From Zizania palustris (taxonomy: Eukaryota > Streptophyta > Magnoliopsida > Poales > Poaceae), in assembly GCA_019279435.1 (NCBI GenBank), contig JAAALK010000284.1, forward strand, positions 19,462,428 through 19,526,427: DNA of 64,000 nucleotides, read 5' to 3'. How positions within the stretch are numbered: position 1 is the stretch's first letter; the number at the start of each line of letters is the position of its first letter. A program made the translations under genes and the position numbers. Positions 9,816 through 19,700 of the stretch are shown in pieces. The notes under the pieces are model-generated. The model saw nothing but the letters and a program-made list of their open reading frames with translations, did not search any database and was not told where the DNA came from.

Positions 9816-11900
9816 AATCTACGCAGAGGCAATTTGTGGCACCGAAGGTATATTGAGCTCCTCATAGAAAGCTTCTTCAGGCACATCCACAGCTCCGGCT
9901 GCAGCCTTCGCTAAAATGTCCGCTTGCACGTTTTCAGCTCTTGGTATACTCCGAATGGAAATTCCCTTGAAGTGTGCTTCGATCTTGCGAATTTCTTCTA
10001 AGTACTTGGCAAGCTGTGGATGCCGAACTTGAAAACTTTTGTCTACATGCCCTGCTACTATCTGAGAATCTGTTTTTATAATTATTCTTGTAGCCCCTAG
10101 AGCACGTGCTTTTCGAAGTCCCAATAGAATCCCTTCGTACTCCGCTATATTATTGGTAGACTTAAAGTTGAGTCTTGCGGAGTACATTGCTCTTTGCCCT
10201 GACGGTGAAATCAATACTGCCCCAATGCCTGCTCCGGATGCTTGGAAAGCCCCATCGGAGTAAACAGTCCAAACTCCATCACTTGATTTCTCCGGAGTCA
10301 AATTCGCAGGTGGAGTCCACTCTGCTACGAAGTCTGCTAGGACTTGGGATTTGATAGCTGTCCTTGCCAAGAAAGATATGCCGAAGGGTGCTAGCTCGAC
10401 TGCCCACTTTCCAATCCTTCCAGTGGAATCTTTGCTTCGGAGCATATCTCCTAAGGGATACGAAGTTGGTACAATTACATTATGAGCCAAAAAATAATGT
10501 CTTAGCTTCCTCGAAGCCATTATCAGAGCATAAACGAACTTCTCAAGTTCGGAGTATCTTGTCTTCGCTCCTGATAATGCTTCGGATACAAAATAAACAG
10601 GATTTTGGACCAACTTCCCATTGGAATCCACTTCTCTGACAAGGACTGCGCTAACAGCTGAACCTGTAGCTGCAAGGTACAGGAGTAGGGTTTCGTCCGC
10701 AGTAGGCACCGTGAGTGTAGCAAGATTATTGAGATAATCTTTAATATCTTCGAAGCTTCTCTGACACTCCGGTGTCCATGCAAAATCTTCGGACCCTTTC
10801 AAAGCTTTGAATATTGGCAAACTCCTTTCCGCAGACCTTGATAAAAACCTGCTAAGTGCGGCCAGACGCCCAGTCAGCTTTTGCACTTGCTTTAAATTCT
10901 CCGGAGGAGCCATCTTCTGCAGCGCAGTTATTTGAGTAGGGCTAGCTTCAATTCCCCTGCTTGAAACTAAATATCCTAACAATTTTCCAGCCTTAGCTCC
11001 GAATATACATTTTTCGGAGTTAAGACGGATCCCACTTGCCCGAAGGCTATTGAATGTTTCTGCTAAGTCTAGGCTATGTTGGTGCTTTAAAGCACTCTTT
11101 ATTACAATATCATCCATATAGGCCTCCACATTGCGACCTAGTTGATGACCTAGAGCCTTAGCAACTAATCTTGAAAAAGTAGCCCCGGCGTTTCTTAGGC
11201 CGAAGGGCATTCTTACATAGCAGAAGACTCCCGAAGGAGTTACGAAGCTTGTCTTGATTTTATCTTCGCGCTTCAACCATATTTGATGATAACCAGAATA
11301 CGCGTCGAGGAAGCTTAGTAACTCCGAACCTACGGTGGAGTCAACCAGTTGATCGATTCAGGGCATGGGGTAGGGGTCACGTGGGCATGCTTTATTCAAA
11401 GATGTGAAATCAATGCACATGCGCCACTTTCCGGAAGACTTCTTTCTGACGAAGACTGGGTTGGCTAACCATTCTGTGTGAGCCACTTCTCTGATAATCC
11501 CAGCCTTCAATAATTTTTCAACTTCGTCCTTAGCTAGAGCAGCTCTCTCTGCGGACATCTTCCGGAGTCCTTGCCGAACAGGCCGGGCCTTCGGGTTTAC
11601 AAGTAAACTGTGCTCAATAATATCCCGATCGACTCCGGTGATATCTTCGTCAGACCAAGCGAAGACATCCAAATTTTCTTCCACTACCTTTTCCAAGGAG
11701 GTTGCAACTTCAGGAGGTAAATATTTACCAAATTGAAAAGTGTACTCTTTACCATCTTTAATAATGACCTTCGTTGCAATCTCTCCTTCGGGACTTGGTC
11801 TCGGAAAAGACTTCTTCGAAGCTTCGGAGGAGGCTGAAAAAATTTCTTCATTGTCCTGCACACTGTTTACTTGCCTCGGATCAAGAGGGGGACCATGACC
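9816..11900 (-). pseudogene. pol: Reverse transcriptase, degenerate RNase H and second (archaeal-type) RNase H of copy A
   Basis: RT fingers (IREVAHTEWLANPVFVRKKS, CIDFTSLNKACPRDP) and palm (RMPFGLRNAGATF; YMDD at 11109-11120, complement) are present. The first RNase H segment (LYLAATGSAVSAVLV ... YSELEKFVYALIMASRKLR) lacks the Asp expected at LYxDAS. A second RNase H follows, with VYSDGAF, NNIAEYEGILLGLR and KTDSQIVAGHV, keeping D, E and D. Duplicated RNase H with decay of the first is a known Tat trait. Stops interrupt the chain at 11355-11357 (CGA to TGA by comparison with copy B) and 9816-9818 (TAG), so the copy cannot encode an intact Pol. Confidence 0.9.
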
Positions 11901-12560
11901 ATATTCCGCCCTCCGAGCAATGGCTTGATCTCCGAAGATCGTAAGGACTCCTGCTTGTGTGGGCATCTTCATGCACAAGTAATTGTGATGCGCCACAGCT
12001 CCGAACTGGTTCAGCATGCCCCGTCCGAAAATGACGTTATAAGCATACGGGGCATCTACCACATCAAAGATAACTTCTTCAGTCCGGGCTAATAAACCTT
12101 CTCCGAAGGTAACTTCGAGGCCTATCTGACCAAGTGCATCAGCGGAGGTCCTGCGAAGCCTTGTAGAGGACGAGCCGTTGGAAGGAGATGCTTCCTGGAA
12201 ATGCATAACTGATCGAAGGCTTGCACAAAAATGATATCTGTCGAACTACCTCCGTCAATTAGCACCCTTCGGACTTCAGTCCCTGCAATATCAGCAGTGA
12301 TAACCAATGGATCTGCGTGCGGGAATTTAATACCAGCTGCATCCTCCGCAGAGAAAGATATCGGAACATGAGACCACTCCGGCATTGCAGCTGCAGATGA
12401 CGAAGTTCCAATATGACCTACTTCTCGAACGTACTCTCTTCGTTGTCTCTTGGACATGCTTCCGAGGGTACCTCCTCCGGAGATAGGGAGAACTACTCTT
12501 TTTCCTCTATCTTGCCCTTCCTCTTGCTTCGGAGGTGGCATAACATTGGCCACCGGAGGG
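11900..12560 (-). pseudogene. pol: Aspartic protease region of copy A
   Basis: The retroviral-type aspartic protease matures Gag and Pol. The active-site motif VLIDGGSSTDI has its catalytic Asp encoded near 12254-12256 (complement). A second typical block, YNVIFGRGMLNQFGAV, is downstream. A one-base deletion near 12146, relative to copy B (PPLMHLVR versus PPLDALGQIG), shifts the frame between these blocks. Confidence 0.85.
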
Positions 12561-13971
12561 TGCCTTGCAGCATCGAAATTTTCTATTCGTGCCACAGCCT
12601 GGACCGGCTCTGGGCGCGTTGCTGCTGGACTTCGGTCAGTACTGCATCGACCCGAAGTTCTCTCCAAGTACTCTCCCCTTAGGGTAAGGATAGCCCTGCA
12701 AGTGTCAGTTGCATGGCTTCGATTTTCTCCATGAATGCAGCAGAAAAGGGTTTGGCCCTTGCCAGCCATTTTCCCTGGCGGCCTCCAGCCGCTGGCCTTG
12801 TTCCCCGTAGACTGTGGAGCTCTTGGTGCAAACTTCTGTGGGGGTGCAATATTCAAGACTTAAGAGCGAGGGTGCTTTTGCCCTCTTCTCCGATCATGTT
12901 GCACTTCGAAGACTGGTTCCTGCGGCTGTGCCGAAATCTTCACTTCTGTTTTGACTTCTTGCAATACAGTCGAAGTAGCAGCAGTCCTCCGAAGCCAACC
13001 CTCTTCTGACCTTGCATACTCCTCGAAGTATGACATCAACTGTGAGACTGAGGAGATGCTCTTCCGATGCAGTTTATCCAGAAGGCCTTGATGACTGACG
13101 CCTTCCCGAGCTGCATCAACCACTGAAGATGTGGACAGCCCCCGAATTTGCGACTTCGTATGAGCGAAACGCTTAAAGTACCGCCTCAATGTTTCTCCGG
13201 GGAGCTGTTTCACCTGGAAAAGGCTTCCTGTTGACATAGGAGGCACGAAGGTGCCCTGAAAGTTACTTATAAACTTCCTCTTCAACTGCGACCAAGAATT
13301 GATTGATCCTGGCTTCAAAGACCAGAACCATCTCAATGCCACTCCTTGAAGAGCTAACGGGAAGCACTTCGCCATAGTGTCTCAAACTCCGCCGCTAGCC
13401 TCAATTGCTAGGGCATAAGACCGAACGAACTCTCCGGATCTTCATCTCCGGCATACTTACAGAGCTTCGAAGTTTTAAACTTTGGATCAAAGCGAACCTT
13501 CTGCAGCTCAGGATGCAACGGAGATTCATTGTCGTAAGAGGCGTTCTCTGGAGCTTCAGGATAACCAAGATCGTCGTCTTCGGGCACTTCTGGGATAGTT
13601 GGGGTGGCTTGAGAGCGAAGCCTGTTCGCAGCTTCTTGTCGCCACCTTGCTACCTCAGCTTGAAGGTTGGCCATTTGAGTGGCCATATCCCCAAGGTTAT
13701 CTTCATCTCCTCCGGAAGGACCTTCCGGGTCTTGAGAACTGGTAGGATCAGTTCGAATCGGAATGGAGGGTGGAGAAGTGACTCCGGGCTGTCGGAGTAT
13801 GGAAGGGGTTGGCGGAGAGGCTTCGTATGTTCGAGGGATAGAAGCCCCTTCCGGAGTTTGCGGAGGGAAAGCCGAAGACCCTCCGACTTCAACTGTGTCG
13901 AAGGGTATCTCTCCGGAGATCCGAGAGGACCTCCGAGTGGGATTGCGGGGTGCGCTCCGCTTAGGAGGCAT
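12560..13971 (-). pseudogene. gag: gag of copy A, with a frameshift and two stops
   Basis: Starts MPPKRSAPRN at 13971, 63 bases inside the 5' LTR edge. A Pro/Ser-rich N-part is followed by the capsid-like domain (LALQGVALRWFWSLKPGSIN, KRKFISNFQGTFVPPMSTG, LFQVKQLPGETLRRYFKRF). A zinc knuckle lies near 12742-12698 (CIHGENRSHATDTC within a C-x2-H-x5-H-x4-C pattern). Lesions, judged against copy B: a frameshift near 13430, TGA at 13382-13384 and TAA at 12860-12862. The Gag of this copy is therefore not functional. Confidence 0.88.
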
Positions 13972-14013
13972 GATGTAAAAGGTTGGTAGAGAACGAAGTT
14001 TTTCGGACTAGGT

Positions 14014-14031
14014 TCCCCACGGACGGCGCCA
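14014..14031 (-). promoter_or_regulatory. Primer binding site of copy A
   Basis: Minus strand TGGCGCCGTCCGTGGGGA, two bases inside the 5' LTR end. It starts TGGCGCC, complementary to a tRNA 3' end ...GGCGCCA. The first nine bases agree with the tRNA-Asp-type PBS of plant Athila elements, but the rest does not, so the primer identity is open. An identical site lies in copy B at 54656-54673. Confidence 0.8.
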
Positions 14032-14033
14032 AC

Positions 14034-14528
14034 TGTTGGCGTAAAAGATTACGCTAACAGGTTTCTGTAGAAGAGAAACTAATAAACGAAGTGTTTGCGA
14101 AGCAAACTGTTCTAAGCCTCCGAAAGGATAATAACTTAGAATAGTTCAAAAGTGTGTATTGAATAACTTGTATTCGGTCCCTATTACAGGGTGAAATGGG
14201 GGGTATTTATAGGCCCAAACATTAAGGAAAAGACCTATTTACCCCTCTATTACAACCGTCATAGTGGAAACTATTCGGTTCCCTTAATAGGGCTAAAATG
14301 GTAAAAGACTAATCTAATGAGAAAGAAGATAAGTCTTCCATCTTAGCTGGCAGAAAAGATCTTGGAGGGCTTTAGTTCGAAGATGTACTCCGAACCAATG
14401 CCTATCTTCGTACTTTGAACTTGATTCCGGGTATCTTCGAAGATGATCTTCGGGGAACCTTCGAACCAGCTGACTGCCTTTATGTTGCTTCGGCAATAAC
14501 CCCGAAGATGAGATATTTTCCCCCAACA
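14034..14528 (-). repeat. 5' LTR of copy A (495 bp)
   Basis: Direct repeat of 3059-3553 with two differences (g for a in 'aatctaatgag', t for c in 'cgtactttgaac'). Two changes in 495 bases is 0.4%. With a commonly used grass LTR rate this implies insertion within the last few hundred thousand years (inference). Confidence 0.95.
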
Positions 14529-14730
14529 ACGACGACATGCTCTACGATGATTACTCGCCCGTCTCCGAGGGGCCCGCACCCCAGGCGATGGACATCAACA
14601 TCGTCACGCTGCCCACCGAGTTCGCCCTGCAGCAGGACGAGGCCGAGGTCGCCCAATTAAACCTTGGCCCACGCAATGCCATCTTCGAGAAGCCCGAGGA
14701 CTCGGCTCGCCATCTGAAACCCCTCTACGT
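14529..14730 (+). pseudogene. gag-protease junction of family-O copy 1, right of the nested element
   Basis: Resumes the interrupted frame after copy A: DMLYDDYSPVSEGPAPQAMD and following residues up to LKPLYV, where the N gap begins. In copy 2 the same words directly precede the protease motif LIDGGATVN, so the protease start is lost in the gap. Confidence 0.85.
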
Positions 14731-15730
14731 NNNNNNNNNNNNNNNNNNNNNNNNNNNNNNNNNNNNNNNNNNNNNNNNNNNNNNNNNNNNNNNNNNNNNN
14801 NNNNNNNNNNNNNNNNNNNNNNNNNNNNNNNNNNNNNNNNNNNNNNNNNNNNNNNNNNNNNNNNNNNNNNNNNNNNNNNNNNNNNNNNNNNNNNNNNNNN
14901 NNNNNNNNNNNNNNNNNNNNNNNNNNNNNNNNNNNNNNNNNNNNNNNNNNNNNNNNNNNNNNNNNNNNNNNNNNNNNNNNNNNNNNNNNNNNNNNNNNNN
15001 NNNNNNNNNNNNNNNNNNNNNNNNNNNNNNNNNNNNNNNNNNNNNNNNNNNNNNNNNNNNNNNNNNNNNNNNNNNNNNNNNNNNNNNNNNNNNNNNNNNN
15101 NNNNNNNNNNNNNNNNNNNNNNNNNNNNNNNNNNNNNNNNNNNNNNNNNNNNNNNNNNNNNNNNNNNNNNNNNNNNNNNNNNNNNNNNNNNNNNNNNNNN
15201 NNNNNNNNNNNNNNNNNNNNNNNNNNNNNNNNNNNNNNNNNNNNNNNNNNNNNNNNNNNNNNNNNNNNNNNNNNNNNNNNNNNNNNNNNNNNNNNNNNNN
15301 NNNNNNNNNNNNNNNNNNNNNNNNNNNNNNNNNNNNNNNNNNNNNNNNNNNNNNNNNNNNNNNNNNNNNNNNNNNNNNNNNNNNNNNNNNNNNNNNNNNN
15401 NNNNNNNNNNNNNNNNNNNNNNNNNNNNNNNNNNNNNNNNNNNNNNNNNNNNNNNNNNNNNNNNNNNNNNNNNNNNNNNNNNNNNNNNNNNNNNNNNNNN
15501 NNNNNNNNNNNNNNNNNNNNNNNNNNNNNNNNNNNNNNNNNNNNNNNNNNNNNNNNNNNNNNNNNNNNNNNNNNNNNNNNNNNNNNNNNNNNNNNNNNNN
15601 NNNNNNNNNNNNNNNNNNNNNNNNNNNNNNNNNNNNNNNNNNNNNNNNNNNNNNNNNNNNNNNNNNNNNNNNNNNNNNNNNNNNNNNNNNNNNNNNNNNN
15701 NNNNNNNNNNNNNNNNNNNNNNNNNNNNNN
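14731..15730. other. Assembly gap, exactly 1000 N
   Basis: A run of 1000 unknown bases. The round length suggests a placeholder rather than a measured distance. The rest of family-O copy 1 pol and its 3' LTR (about 5.6 kb in copy 2) should lie here or elsewhere, so 1 kb is too short if the join is correct. Confidence 0.95.
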
Positions 15731-16025
15731 CTTCACCGACAATCCAAGGTTTGCGGCGGACCACTCCCGAAGACACTCTCCAAGGATCGCTGCTGGGGTC
15801 CTCCGACACCCCTGTAGACTTTGTCATCTTCGCCAACACTACAGGGCGCCACCGTCCAATGTAGAAGGTTCATCACGGTCACTAACGACTAACCACTCGG
15901 GCTCCTCCCACGATTGCGTCATGGTAGTCATCGGAGTTGTCTCTGAGGTGAACCTTCCGATGATGCCAAATCCAGCGCCCATCGACAGAGCGCTGGAGGA
16001 GGAACTTCGTTAGGTTCGACCGGTG
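15731..16025. other. Unassigned sequence between gap and solo LTR
   Basis: 295 bases of moderately GC-rich DNA that match neither the 3' end of family O nor any other part of the window that I can recognise. No trusted frame. The last five bases (cggtg) are the left TSD of the solo LTR. Confidence 0.5.
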
Positions 16026-17271
16026 TGTTGATAGCAAAAAATGGCATTAAGGCTAGATTGTCAAATATCAATTTTGGTGATTTGGGCAGAAATACACATG
16101 TCCAGGGTTCGTCTGAAGCCCTACAGGCTGAAGTCCATTGAGCTATGGGCTCCGAAAGCCTCTAGCCAGCCCATGGGCTTTGGCCAAGCCGAGCCCACGC
16201 CATCTTTGGCCCGAGGAGCAGGCCTCGATGGGCCTAGCCGAAGCCCACTTCGGTAGAGATGGAGTTGTATGCGATTCCAGCTCAGTTTCTATCTCCATCC
16301 GGCCGGGTTAATAGCAGATTAGATCAAAATTAAGCCCCTATAAGTAGAGAGGCGCCGGCGTAGAGGCCCCCCAACTCAAACCAACCAAAGCCCTAGCTTT
16401 GATCATATTTACTTTACCTTTATTTTCCTGTACCTCTTCGTGGGTTTGCCTGGAAGCCCTCCGCCGGCCACTACAGAACAGTGGTAACCCTTGTTACTTC
16501 GCTTGTGAAGTATCCGTTAATCTACGTAATAGATTGCTATCGCCTTGTTACTCGCCTGTGAAGTATCCGCTAATCTGCGTAACAGATTGCTACCTTCGCT
16601 ACTAGTGCAACACTTAGCAAAATTCGGTCCTCAGGCCGAATTTGTACTTCGAATTCTCTTTTTGCAGGTTCCCACATTTGGAGCCACTTCGTCGGAGGTG
16701 TCCGGAGCTGAGAGATCGGTTTCGGAGGTCACCAGGACCCTTCGGCGGGACTGCGGGCTCCAGCAACAGGCTTCACCAGCACACTTCGTCGCAGCTCTCG
16801 CCACGACCATACTCCGCACTGGACGAAGTTACGCTCGCGCGTGACCCTCGCGTCATTATTATGTAGTTTGCTGTATCAGAGACCTCACGCCGAACCCCAC
16901 TGTTCGGAGGTGATCATCGCGTATAGATCTGTTCGGTCCATCTTCGGTCGATCAGTCCGAACGCCGAAGCACCCTTCGGTGGGACACTCCACACCAGACG
17001 CCGAAGGTACACTTCGGCGACCCCTTCGCATCAGACTTCGAAGCAGACAGGCTCCGACCGGTTTGCTGATTTTATTCTGTTTAATATATTTCTTTCGGCT
17101 AATTGGGTTATTTTGTGTGATCTGATTGCCTGGCGACTCCACCCCCCTTATCACGACTAAGGGTAGTCGAAACGCGACGTCAGTGCTCCACGCTTAGGCT
17201 TGTCCCTAAGTATCCGCACACTTTTGGATCGTCGAACTGACCCAAGTGCGGGTGCACGTTTCCATGTCACA
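16026..17271 (+). repeat. Solo LTR of family O (1246 bp) with perfect TSD
   Basis: Begins TGTTGATAGC and ends ATGTCACA, colinear with the LTRs at 26131-27340 and 35006-36296. TSD cggtg occurs at 16021-16025 and 17272-17276. No PBS, PPT or coding region adjoins it, so it is a solo LTR left by recombination between two LTRs. It has a TATA box (tataagta, 16339-16346) and the internal 54-bp duplication at 16491-16594. Confidence 0.9.
16491..16594 (+). repeat. 54-bp tandem duplication inside family-O LTR
   Basis: Two copies starting ttgttac (16491, 16545). Each includes a short inverted repeat (acttcgcttgtgaagt in the first) and a second one around aatctacgtaatagatt. It is present with the same 54-base spacing in the LTR at 26131-27340 (26544, 26598), and also in the LTR at 35006-36296. 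Confidence 0.8.
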
Positions 17272-17276
17272 CGGTG

Positions 17277-18289
17277 CTAGGGCTCAAGAAGATGTAGGAG
17301 TCCAATGTGAAACCAAGAGAGGTCGCATGTGGTTTCTGTTTTATGATGAGTGATTGACAAGGTTGATCGATCTAGAGAGATGATGTGATGACTTGATTTA
17401 TCAATGGGATCGATGTGTGGTTATGGAGAGTGGATGCCGAGGGGATCGGTGTGTCGTGTTTCGTGTTTTGGCTTGTCTCACGTGTGCAGGGTGGATATGT
17501 AACCAACTGTCAGCGGTGAGTGATCAAGGGTCGAGCAGGGAGCTCGATGCCAGAGGATCAAGGATGCCGGGTGAAGTTGGAGATGATCTCAGGAGTGTAC
17601 GAGGAGATAGAGCAAGACATGGATGGACAGATGGTCGAGACATCGTGATGGTCAAGTCAGCGAAAGGGAGGCCAATGCAAGTGATCAGGCGGCTCGAGTG
17701 GATCGAGAGCAGGAGAGACTTGCTGGCGGTCGAGTTCACGGATTGGCGTCACATGTAGGCGATCGAGGATGCTTTGTCGGTTTTTGCTGAAATACGTCTC
17801 ATCTCTAAATTGTTTTTAAATTCCAATAATAGGAGTTTAATTTCTTTTAGTAATTTATATTAAGTGTAACTTTAGTGTTTTTGAAATTGTCAAAATTCTG
17901 AAAATATATTAAAAGTATACGTTTAAGTAGTGTAATAAAATAGGTATATTCTTTGTGGATTTTCTGAATTTTAATTTAAAAATACCAAAGGTATTTCAGG
18001 TTTAATTAGTTTTAAAGGTATTAATTGGTAATTAAATCCTAAGGGCATTTTGGGTTTTTCCTTTGTGGGCTTGCCTATATAATGGACCCAAAGGCCTAGG
18101 GTTTGTGTGACTTTTGTGGCTGTCATTAGACTCTTTCAGCTGAACATTTTGGGGCTACCAACCAAAATTTGTCCTTTGTTCTAGCCTTTTTGCTGTTCTT
18201 AATTTCATGCTTAGTGTTCATCGTTCGGATCAAGCAAAAACAGCATCCAGGAGCTTCCAGCGCAAGGTACTGTTCATCCTTTTCAGATT
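17277..18289. other. Unassigned DNA with a TATA-like element, possibly LTR-derived
   Basis: The first 480 bases are GC-balanced with an open stretch (17393-17758, plus) that I do not recognise and do not call a gene. An AT-rich part follows, and 'gcctatataatggaccc' at about 18072-18088 looks like a TATA box followed by 'aaaggcctagggttt'. This resembles a retrotransposon LTR promoter, but no matching second LTR is in the window. Confidence 0.35.
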
Positions 18290-18900
18290 CACTTTTGGAG
18301 CTGAGTTTTGAACTATTTTGATGCTATATTTGGACCTAAGTTATTCACGACTTTTATTGTACAAGTTTCCAGAGTTCCATTTTTGAAGTTTGCAAAAGTT
18401 TTTGACCACGGTTGCATATATTTTTCTGTCCAACAAAGTGCCTAAACAGTTATGGAAACTTCTGATTTCTGCTGATTCTGTTTTCATTCTGAATTCAATC
18501 TTTGAGGCGAGTTTTGATCTATTTTGGTACTACTCTTGGACCTGAGTTCTACATAACTTTTGTTGTCCAAGTTTCAAGGGTTCCATGTTTGAAATTTGCA
18601 AAAGGTTTTGATCACTTCTGCATATATTTTATTGTCTAACAATGTGCCTAAAGAGTTTCTGAAAACTGCTGATTTCTGCTTTTTGTGTTCTGTTTCAGTC
18701 TAGATTCAATCTTTGAGGCGATTTTGATCGGTTTTGGTTCTATTTTTGGACCTGAATTCTGCATAACTCTTGTTGTCTAAGTTATAAGGGTTTCATGTTT
18801 GAAGTTTGTAAAAGGTTCTGAATACAGCTACATATAGTTTTTTGGCTCATCTATATGCTATAAAAATTCTAGAAGGTGGTCATTTGCTGAAAATCTTGAA
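18290..18900. repeat. Three-unit tandem repeat, period about 206-212 bp
   Basis: Units are aligned by 'gagttttgaactattttg' (18303), 'gagttttgatctattttgg' (18509) and 'gattttgatcggttttgg' (18720). Each continues with tggacct...agtt, caagtttc-like, catgtttgaa-like and gcatata-like words. No open frame. Units are diverged, so the array is old. Confidence 0.8.
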
Positions 18901-19069
18901 GGCTGAAAGTTGAATCTAGAAACATTTTTCTTCTTTCTTTTTTTTCCCAACTTGCCGATCATGTGCTGCTGTATGCAGTGATGCTTTTCGCCATTAACAA
19001 CTGTATGTACTACCGAGCACATGTTCACCAAGCCCATTCTGAAATTATTTTTTTATGTGAGTCTTTGTA
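18901..19069. other. Unassigned spacer
   Basis: No coding potential or repeat recognised. It ends in an A at 19069, directly before a Helitron-like TC terminus. Confidence 0.3.
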
Positions 19070-19138
19070 TCTATACTACTTAAAAGATTGGTAGTGGTGG
19101 TGAGTCGGCCTCACCACCACCGCCACTTTTAAGTAGGC
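19070..19138 (+). mobile_element. Possible Helitron 5' terminus
   Basis: After A (19069) the sequence reads TCTATACTACTTAAAAG, the form common at plant Helitron 5' ends, which insert between A and T without a TSD. A hairpin follows (gtggtggtgag / ctcaccaccac, loop tcggc). I could not find the matching CTRR end with its hairpin, so the element's extent is unknown. Confidence 0.35.
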
Positions 19139-19139
19139 C

Positions 19140-19700
19140 CTATCTGTCAGTCTGTACTGTCCCTTCGTCCTTTCGTCCTCACGCAAGCCAACGCCTCAGT
19201 CTCCACCTCGCCTGCCTGCGCGTCCTCTCCTCACGCGTCGGCCCTCCCCTCCCCCACTCCGCTCGTCGGTGGCAACCCCGCACCACCGCGTGGCCACATC
19301 CATCGGCCCAGCCGCCACCTCCCACTCCCCGCCCCCGCCCCCTATACGGCTCCGCTTGTCTACAACAAATAGTCACACGATGTGCCACCGGCTGCTTCGC
19401 CCGCCCCGCCTCCCCCATGCCCCCTGTGGCTCCGCTGGTCGGCAGCGAGCCAACGGCTCTACGCCACTGCACGGGCACGTCGCTTGGCCCGGCCACTTTG
19501 CTCCACTCGGACGACGCCTGTGCTGCTTCCCCTATGCCCAGGTGCCCTCTGCTGCTCTGCTTGTCAGCAGCAATAGGTGACAGCTGCATCCGGTGAAGGC
19601 GTGGAGGACGGTGAGCTCTCCCACAGGACGCTGCTCTGGAGGTCGGCAAAGCAGGCAATCTACTTCGTCACGCTTGTGCCACTTACCGTGAGTAACACTA
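19140..19700. other. GC-rich segment with possible captured exon
   Basis: Very CG/CCG-rich with open frames on both strands, which is expected by composition. The stretch 19592-19687 (plus) could be an exon end: it reads GVEDGELSHRTLLWRSAKQA, continues to LVPLT, and meets a GTGAGT donor at 19688. I do not recognise the protein. If the Helitron terminus at 19070 is real, this could be a captured gene fragment (speculative). Confidence 0.25.

Larger units (their letters stand above)
3059..14528 (-). mobile_element. Complete nested Tat-lineage Ty3/gypsy element (family T, copy A)
   Basis: 11.47-kb element inserted into family-O gag. It is bounded by 495-bp direct repeats starting TGTTGG and ending CCAACA, with a 5-bp target duplication (atgac at 3054-3058, acgac at 14529-14533, one mismatch). 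Gag, protease, RT, two RNase H domains and integrase run on the minus strand (13971 down to 8585). About 5 kb lies between integrase and the 3' LTR and holds a plus-strand (antisense) gene. This layout, with a second RNase H and an antisense gene after integrase, is typical of the plant Tat group. The LTRs differ at two sites, so the insertion is recent, yet gag and pol carry several stops and frameshifts. Confidence 0.93.
1..14730 (+). mobile_element. Ogre/Tat-type Ty3/gypsy element (family O, copy 1), partial
   Basis: Plus-strand gag region of an LTR retrotransposon whose 5' LTR lies upstream of the window. Position 1 corresponds to about 27468 of the complete family-O element at 26131-36296, so the 5' LTR and PBS should lie roughly 130 bases before the window. 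The element is interrupted at 3058/14529 by nested copy A and resumes for 202 bases before the N gap at 14731. The solo LTR to the right of the gap has its own TSD and therefore is not this element's 3' LTR. Family membership rests on near-continuous similarity to the second copy. Confidence 0.85.

Noticed and set aside
14537..15839. Long frames running across the N gap
   Set aside because: The length comes from unknown bases, so no coding claim is possible.
16026..17271. 3' LTR of the family-O copy at the window start
   Set aside because: A perfect 5-bp TSD on both sides and the lack of a PPT and pol show it is a separate solo LTR.
17393..17758. Possible host gene of 121 codons
   Set aside because: No recognisable motif, no supporting splice or promoter signal, and it lies in repeat-like DNA.
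19179..19658. Two overlapping long frames on opposite strands
   Set aside because: Strong CCG/CGG bias makes stop codons rare in every frame; the products are low-complexity and do not resemble known proteins.
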